In this document: piece after piece, positions 43,201 through 52,200 of the stretch
How positions within the stretch are numbered: position 1 is the stretch's first letter
How the letters are laid out: every line of letters begins with the position of its first letter
Source of the DNA: Chlorocebus sabaeus
Lineage: Eukaryota; Chordata; Mammalia; Primates; Cercopithecidae
Assembly: GCF_047675955.1 (NCBI RefSeq)
Contig: NC_132909.1
Location: 43,575,931 to 43,639,930, forward strand
Direction: 5' to 3'
DNA length: 64,000 nucleotides
Made by a program: the position numbers and the translations under genes
The notes under the pieces: model-generated
The model's database searches: none
Told to the model about the DNA's origin: nothing
The model's input: the letters and a program-made list of their open reading frames with translations, nothing else

Positions 43201-46200
43201 TAGCTCACTGCAGCCTCAATCTCCCTAGCTCAAGCAATCCTCCTGCCTCAGCCTCCCGAGTAGTTGGGAACACAGGCCGGCAACCCCACACCAGGTTTTT
43301 TTTAAACTTTTTGTAGAAATAGGGGTCTCCCTATTTTGCCCAAGATGGTCTTGAACTCCTGACCTCAAGTGATCCTCCTGCCTTGGCTTCCCAAAGTGTT
43401 GGGATTACAGGCGTGAGCCACAGCACCTGGCCTGAGACACTTTGGAGCTAGACCCCCAGGGGTGAAAGAGATACTAGAACTGAGGGATATCCTAGGGCTG
43501 AGGGGGATCCCAGGGCTGAGTGGGATCCTGGGGCTGAGTGGGAATCCCAAGGCTGAGGAGGGAATCCCGGGGCTGACAGAGGATCCCAGGGCTGAAGAGG
43601 GAATCCCGGGGCTGATAGAGGATCCCAGGGCTGAGGAGGGAATCCTGGGGCTGATAGAGGATCCTAGGACTGATGGAAGATCTTAGGGCTGAGGAGGGAA
43701 TCCTGGGGCTGAGGAGGGGATCTGGGATTGAGGAGGGGATCCCAGGGCTGAGGAGGGGATCCCAGGGCTGAGGAGGGAATCCCGGGGCTGACAGAGGATC
43801 CAAGGGCTGAGGAGGGAATCGTGGGGCTGATAGAGGATCCCAGGACTGATGGAAGATCTTAGGGCTGAGGAGGGGATCCTGGGGCTGAGGAGGGGATCCT
43901 GGGGCTGAGGGGATCCTGGGGTTGAGGAGGGGATTCCGGGGCTGAGGAGGGAATCCTGGGGCTGACGGAAGATCCTAGGGCTGAGGGGGATCCCAGGGCT
44001 GAGTGGGGATCCCGGGCCTACAGGTGCCCACCACCATGCCCGGCTAATTTTTTTGTATTTTTACTAGAGACGGGGTTTCACCATGTTAGCCAGGATGGTC
44101 TCGATCTCCTGACCTTGTGATCCGCCCGCCTCAGCCTCCCAAAGTGCTGGGATTACAGGTGTGAGCCACTGCGCCTGGCCTAGCTATGGGAATGTTTTTG
44201 TCTCAGACCTGGCCTCTCCCAGCCATAGCCCCTGATTCACCTCTGGGATGCCCTGTGTGCCTCTGTGTTGGGTGCTGCCCATCCCTCAAAAGGTGAACAC
44301 CCTGGGGTCTGCTGAGATGTGGTGGTGCCCAGGACAACCCCCTGGTTCCCCAAAAAGAAGAGAACAGAGAGAAAGGATACCGAACATGAAGCATGTCACC
44401 TACTACCTCTTGGTGTCTATTTCCTTCCCGTATATACACACTCGCCAGGTTGGTGACGATGAAGGCCCACAGCTCCTGGTGGTTGGTGAGCTGGAATGGG
44501 AAGTGGGGACATTAGGGATCTGGGTCGGGCGCTGTGACCCATGTGGCAGTGTGAGAGCCACCCACAATCTCCACGGAGACTACTTTGGAAAAGACTTGTT
44601 TTTTTCATTTCAAACACATTTCCCTTGCCTCCTAAACTCAAGGGTAACACAGCTATTAATTCTTCTCATTATAAAATCATCGTCTGTATCACGGGGAAGT
44701 TAGAGAATACAGAAGAGGAAAACCAGCCACCCTGATCCCACCCTCAGAACATGTTGGGTTTTGGCCCATTTTCCGCTGTCTGTCACGACTGAGACCTGGT
44801 GGACCCTTCCTCCAGGCCACAGTCAGCAACCTGGGGGACCCAGGTGTCCACTGCTATCAAGGCACATGCTGGTCCTGGGCAGAGGTCACTCTTCATGGGG
44901 GTAAGTGGGGAGGAGGGGAGCTGTTGTCCCAGAGGGGGCCAGCACAGGCCCCACTCCAGAGGTAGGTGACGCTGTCAGAGGCCAGAAATGCTGCTGATGA
45001 CAGGTGGTGGATGGGTCACGGTCCCTGGCTCTTCTTGGGAAAGGAGATTGTCAAGAGAGGGACCAATCTATGTGGCTCAAGCCCTGCCTAGACCCTGATT
45101 CCTAGTGGGGCTGGGCAAGAGGTGGAGTGAGCCAGGGACGCACAGACCCCACCTGCACAGATGCCCTCCTGGCACACACCCAGGAGGCCCAGAGGATCTT
45201 CTGAATCAAGCACAGATGCTCTGAGACTCAGCAAGGTGGGGCATGTTTGTTGAGGGGCCACAGGAGGCATGTGTGTTTGGGGTTAGTGGGGCTGGGGTTG
45301 CATCCTGGCTCCATCACTCCTGGGTGGGCCATGAAAAAGAGGCTCTCTTTTGGCCCCGGGGTGAGGACTCCTTAGGGTATGTGGCCTTGGGAACTCTGAT
45401 GTGGAACCAAACCAGCAACAGCAATCACTTGTGGGGAGTGAGACTGAGACGGAGACGGAGATGGCAGGATGGCAGGGCCACAAGGAGGGTCCTGGCCCTG
45501 CTGTAGTCAGAGTGAGCCAGAGTCCGGAGAGTGAGGCAAGGAGGCGGAGGAGTGGGTGCCAAGTTGGCCCTTCCCTCTCAAGCATGCTGTCTGCACGTCA
45601 GGGCTCCTGTGCACCTCTGAGGCCAGTGGCGGGGGTGGCAGCACCCACAGGCCTGCGGGGTGCCGAGGAGGGGAACTCTGTCCAACAGTCAGGGTGCACG
45701 CAGGACTCCCTGGGTGACCTTGCCCGAGTGGCAGACAGAGAAGCCCCTGCTCCCTGACATCTCTCCTCAGGGCCCTTCCTAGAACCATCGGGAAAAAAGC
45801 GTCCACAGCCTCCATTTCCTGTGAGGAGATTGAGGCTGAGGTGGGGACATGATGGTCCAGTCCTGGGCTGGGGCGCTCTGTGAGGATGTGGCACTAGCCT
45901 TCTTCCCCATCTGTGGCCAGAAGCCTGGGGAGCTGCTTCACCCTCCCCAGCCCAGCAGGACCAGGAGTCCTCCTCTGCCCAAAAAGCACCTGTGAGATGG
46001 CCCAGCTCCACCACTCCCCATGGGAGCCCTGAACCCAGGGTGGCTCTAAGTCGTCAGCTGACACTTGAGCCAATCCAGCCTTAGGGGTGGCTGCCACAAA
46101 AGCTCCCACTCAGGCCCGGAAGTGGTGTCCACGGACACGTCGCACCTCTCCCTCACGTCTGCCCTGGGGTCAGCTCAGGAAGACCCTGGCCCCATAGTTG

Positions 46201-49200
46201 TCCCTTATCCAGATAAACAGTGCGTCACTGCCAAGGCTGGCATGGGCTGACTACTGTGCATCGCCTCTGGGGCTGCGGCTTTGCATAGCTGACCTAGTGC
46301 GACTGCTGTCCTCATCACAGACCACGCCCGACTCCTTACTCAGAAGTGTGGCCCGCCCCGAGCGGCAAGGAGGGCCGGCACCTTACCCGCAGGGCTGTGG
46401 TGAACTGGGCTTCCGCGTTGTCCATGCAGTTGACGGAGACACAGTACAGGCCCTGGAAGAAGACGTGTTGTCATCAGGGCTGGCCCCTGAGGAGGGGGCT
46501 CAGATCAGAGACACATGCAGTGCAAACGGGGCCTACACGGCTGCCCTGGAAGAGTATGATAATGGCTCACTGCTGAGCCAGTTGTGATGCAGGTAATATG
46601 CTCACTGTCCCCACCTTTCAAACCCAAGCCAGTGTGGGGTGGGACAAGATGCTCACTGGAAACATTCCGGATCCTGCCTGGGGAGGTTGTATGATTACCT
46701 ATGGCAACATTCTGGATTCTGATTAGGGTGCTGTCAGGGGGTTCTTCACTGGGAATGTTCTGGATCCGGTTAGGTACTTACTGGGAACATTCTGGATTCT
46801 CCTGGGGTGCTGTCAAGGAGTTACTCACCAGCAGTGTGTGCAGCTGTGCTGCGTGGTTGGAGAAGAGCCGGGGGGACTGCTGGCACAGCTGGCAGACCTG
46901 GGAGATCTGCCGGGAGAGAGTGTACCGCCATCACAGGACTGCAACCTGGGACCTGGCGTCTGAGCAGCAATGGAGAGACCCCATAGCTGGTGGGTGAGCC
47001 CATGTCCCGTCTGCCCAAACTGGGGTACAAAGCCCCAGCAGACATGTCCACCATGAGGGTAAAGGGCAGCCCGGATCCCATTGTGGACAGGGACCCTTGT
47101 CTGTTACTCGCCTCTTCCACCCTGTCCAACAGGTGTCTGGGCCGTAAAGGACCTCCAGCCTACTGAAGGCCCTCATGCCCTCTCAGGAGGGTGGGCACTG
47201 GGGGTAGAGAGTGTTCCTAACGGCAGGGTGGGGTATAAGAATCACTGTCAAGGGACCCCCAAATCCCCAGAGACCATGTGTGCTATCCCCTCAGTTTGCA
47301 AGCTTTTGGGCCATGGTCTGTTGTTTTTTTGTTTTTGCTTTTGTTTTTTTTTTGAGATGGAGTCTCGCTCTGTTGCCCAGGTTGGAGTGCAGTGGTGTGA
47401 TCTCGGCTCACTGCAAACTCCGCCTGCCGGGTTCAAGCGATTTTCCTGCCTCAGCCTCTCAAGTAACTGGGATTACAGGTGCCTGCCACCACAACTGGCT
47501 AAGTTTTGTATTTTCAGTAGAGACGGGGTTTCGCCATGTTGGCCAGGCTGGACTCAAACTCCTGGCCTCAAGTGATCCACCCGCCTCAGCCTCCCAAAGT
47601 GCTGGGATGACAGGCGTGAGCCACTGTGCCCAGCCTCCACTGGTTTTTGTATGAGATTCTCTTATCAGTGGTGCCCACGTGGGGCTGTAAAACACTGACA
47701 GCAAGACAGCAGGATGGGCTGGCCTGCCAGTACCGCACTTGGCGAATTCAGTCTCTTGTCTGACACTGCTGAGACCCAACAAACTCCTGGGCCTTCCCAC
47801 CCCTCCTGCGTCCAGCCTTACCTCCTGCAGCGCCGTGGCCTTGTGACCCGTGACGAGGCGGCACATGATGATGTGCTCCAGCAGGATCACTTGGAAGGAT
47901 GACAGGATGGGGCTGCAGTCCAGCACTATGGGCGAGAGTCAGTGGTGAGCATGCAGGGGAGGCCAGAGGAGGCGCCACCCCTACCTCATTCCTGTCTCCA
48001 GTCACACTGGCCAGCCACCCACCCCATCATCTCCCCTAGTCCCCACTGCGCCCTCCGAGTGAGGGAGTGTGTCTTGCTGTGCAGGTGGAGAGACGGAGCT
48101 GGAGCCAGAGGTTGGTTCCCACAGTGCTCCAAGAGGGGTTGGCTCTGACCCTCACCCTCACCCTACGTGCTCAAGAGCTTGTGGACATGGCAGGTTCTAG
48201 AAATGTGGAAATGTGGAAACCACCCTGGATCATGAGACCATGCAGCAGAGCCTCAGGCAGTGGGGTAGGGGGACCTGGGCCGGGCCCCACCTCCTGACAG
48301 CCCCAAGCAGCCATCCTCACATGGGAAAAAGAGAAGCACAGGCCTCTCGGGCTTTGGGCTGCCTTGGCTCTGATGCCTTCTCCCCCAGCAGCACTCATGA
48401 GGGAGCAAATAGACAGACTAATGGGCACACTGCACCAGCCAGGGACATCTGCTCTGGGTTTGTGCTAGTCAAAGGTCCCTAGATAGATTAGACAGTTGAA
48501 CATCTGGAAAGAACTCATGACCTCCAAAGGACATGCTGGTGGTCAGTGAGGGCTGAGTTCTGATCCTGGCGTCATCCCGAGTGTCCCCAGCACAACACTG
48601 ATAATAACTGGGAAAGGCAGCCACCACCTGTTTCAACTGAGCACCATTGGGCACAACGGCCCTGACCAGTCAGGGAGGTATCCCCGACCCCAGTCCTGTC
48701 TGCTCTGCTCCGACGTGGGTCACCAGCATTTACCAACTAGGGGTGACGAGACCCACTAGGTATGGCGGCTGGGTGCTGCGGTCACATGGTCACTGTGCCC
48801 CAGAACAGCCAGTGACTGGCCAGGCCGTCCGCCAGGGGGCGCTGTGGCCACGTGGCCAGTGGAGCACCTGACTTACTCTTGAGCTTCTCCAGCTGCATGA
48901 GGGCCTTGTCCGTGTACTTCTGCGCCTTCTCCAGGTAGCCGGCCTGCATGGAGTGCATCACAGTCACCTGTCAACAAGACCAGACAGCAGGGGTTACCAG
49001 GGCCCTCTCCCTCTCCCTGCCCCCGCCCCCAGCCCTAGCTCGGGTCCTGGTGGGGACGCACCAGGTAGACAAGCACACACATGTGCTCCTTGGGCAGCCA
49101 GTGGAAGAGGTCAGCGGGGTTGCTGGGCAGGATCTCATCATCGTGCAGCGTGGAGATGGTCTGGATGCACTGCTGCAACTGCTTCAGACACGGCTTCACG

Positions 49201-52200
49201 CTCTTCACCTGTGCAGCACCCACACCCGAGCACCCACCTGAGCCTGGCCTCTCAGGAAGCCGGGCCCAGCCCAGCCACCCCTGCCCCTTCCTTCAGGGAG
49301 CACCTGCCTTCCCCTTCTGCCAGGGCCACCTCCTGCAAGATGGACCCGCCCCTGCCGCACTCCCATGAATCAGCCAGGCTTTCAGGGCACGGGGCACGGC
49401 CAGGTGGGCAGCTGTGGGACTGAGGCTTGTCCACTGCCCAGTGTTGGGTCCAACACCAAGACCCAGGAGAGGCCTGTCCAGACCCTGCTGGAGCTGCACT
49501 TGGTCTTCCTGCAGCCAGACCTGAGACAGCAAGGGGAGGCTGTGCTCCGCAGGGGTGGGAGGTGGCTTCCTGGCCCAGGAGTCGGGCAAGCGCTGTGGTC
49601 CATCTCGCCCTGAAGCCCCGAGGGATGTCTCTGCGGCCCTAGCACCCCGAGGGAAGCGTGGCTGCAGTCTGCTCTGTGTCCCTATGCGCCGAGTGCAGTG
49701 CTTCACCCAATGGGCAACGATGGGTATGGATGGAGGAACTGGACAACCCCCTTACCAAGCCCTGTGGAGAGACTCGCCTGTGGCCCACCATGACAGGTGG
49801 GTCTGAGGGGCACAGGGCAGCCCCCAGCCCCTGAAGGGCCGAGACGGTCACACAAGCACAGACAAGGAGCTCAAACACAGCTGTTTCCCACCCATGGCGG
49901 GGTCATGGAGTCCAGTCTCGGACACAGCTGGGCACATCAGTCCCTACTCAATCCCACAGCAGGGGGGCCAGACAGACACCAGTTGGGCATCTGCTGTGTG
50001 CAGGCACCGCCCCAGCACCTCTGTGGTTTATTCTCATGATTCCCTGAACTGTCATTGCAATCTCTGAGCATCCACACACTGAGCGACTGTATACAATGTC
50101 ACACATAGTACTCCCAAAGGGAGGCAGGGTGGCCAGGACAGATCCTGCTCCCAGGCACCAGCACACCAGGCAGGCACGATGGTGCCAGCACTCTCGGCAG
50201 AGCAGGACAGAAGTGCGTGTGTCTGGGGCTGGAAAGACAGCCCTGCTGTGTGGCAAGGTAAGGCAATGACACAGTTGACCTCACAGCCCAAGACCCATTG
50301 GCCTGGGTGCCACCCACACCCACTGGTCACAACCAGCAGCCCGCCCAAGAGGTGCCACACACCTGCCCGGCATCCAAATAGTGGGTGACCTGGAGCACCA
50401 GGAAGAAGACACGCAGCGACTCCTTCTGGATGGGGTTCCCCTGCCAGTTCTCCACGATCTGCCCACAGAGGGTCAGCAGCGGGTGCACCTCCTGCAGCTT
50501 GCGCTCCATCAGCAGCAGCTGGGAAGGGAGAGGCGCAGGTGTAGGGTACAGGGCTTGCAGGGGACCTCCTGGGACTGGGAGGACAGGCTCACCTGCCCAC
50601 CTGCCTTGGGACTACTGCCACCAACCCAGAGGGCAAGGCCAGCCTGAAACCCCAGCCCAGGCAGCTCCTAACCAGGCTCCTGCCTCAGCATGAATCCCAT
50701 AGGCAGGAGCCTGAGTTTCCCTCCTGAACCCAGCAGGGCCCGGGCCTCACACTCCAGGCTGCTCACTATGCCTAAGGGTCTGGGCGCGTGAGGGGCCATG
50801 CCATGGAGAGCGGACAGGGTCTGAGCAGGGAGTCCTGCCTCACCTCCACAACACCGGCTGCATCCAGCCATGCCCAGCCTCAACTTACCATCCCCTTGCT
50901 GAGGAGGAACAGCGCCCTGCAAAACAAGAGGCAGGGGTCAGGTCCCAGAAGGCCCAGGAGCCTCCTGAGATGACTGTGACTACCCCAAGGCTCGCAGGAC
51001 CTAATATGCCACCTCGGGGGACAGTTCAGTGGACAACAGTAAATAGTCCCCGTACAAGACTGCTCTGTTTTATCCTATTGTGCCTGTGTTTATTTTTATT
51101 TATTTTTATTATTTTTTTCTTAGAGTCTTGTTCTGTTGCCCAGGCTGGAGTGTAGTGGTGCGATCTCGATTCACTGCAACCTCTGCTTTCCGAGTTCAAG
51201 CAATTCTCCTGCCTCAGCCTCCTGAGCAGCTGGGACTACAGGAGCCTGGCACCATGCCTGGTTAATTTTTGTGTTTTTAGTAAAGATGGGGTTTTACCAC
51301 GTTGGCCAGGCTGGTCTCGAACTCCTGACCTCAAGTGATCCCCCTGCCTCGGCCTCCCAAAGTGCTGGGATTACAGGTGTGAGCCACCACGCCCAGCCTG
51401 TATTTATTTTTCTTACATGGCTTAGACACACTCATGTGAAAAGCCCAGAAGGGGGCTGGGTGCAATGGCTCACGCCTGTAATCCCAACACTTTGGGAGGC
51501 CAAGGTGGGCGGATCACTTGAGGTCAGCAATTTGAGATCAGCCTAGGCAACATGGTGAGACCCCATCTCTACAAAAAAATATGTGGCGGTGGACACACAG
51601 TGTGAGGGCCAGTGGGCAAGTTTGGGTGCCTGAACTTCAGGCTCAAACCTGCGCCTCATGGTGACCAATTTTTTTTTTTTTTTTTTTTTTTTTTGGAGAT
51701 GGAGTCTCGCTCTGTCACCAGGCTGGAGTACGGTGGCACGATCTTGGCTTACTGCAACCTCTGCCTCCCAGGTTCAAGCAATTCTCCTGCCTCAGCCTCC
51801 TGAGTACCTGGGATTACAGGCACTCGCCACCACGCCCAGCTAATTTTTGTATTTTTAGTAGAGATGGGGTTTCACCATGTTGACCGGGATGGTCTCAATC
51901 TCTTGACCTCATGATCCTCCCACCTCAGCCTCTCAAAGTGCTGGGATTACAGGCGTGAGCCACCAAGCCTGGCCCCAACTTTTGTATTTTTTGTGGAGAT
52001 GGAGTTTCACTATGTTCCTCAGGTTGGTCTTGAACTCCTGGGATCAAGTGATCCTCCCACCTTGGCCTCCCAAAGTGCTGGGAATATACTGTGAGCCACT
52101 GTGCTTGGCCTGAAATGCCATTTCTGTTCTTTGTCCTGGACCAAGGTGGCCAAGCCCCTTCTATGTTAAGAGAGCGGGAGGGAAGGAGGGGAGTGGGTGC

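Noticed and set aside
43462..43803. Repetitive open frames on both strands of the minisatellite
   Set aside because: The 20-base unit avoids stops in several frames at once. It is intronic, with no start context or splice support.
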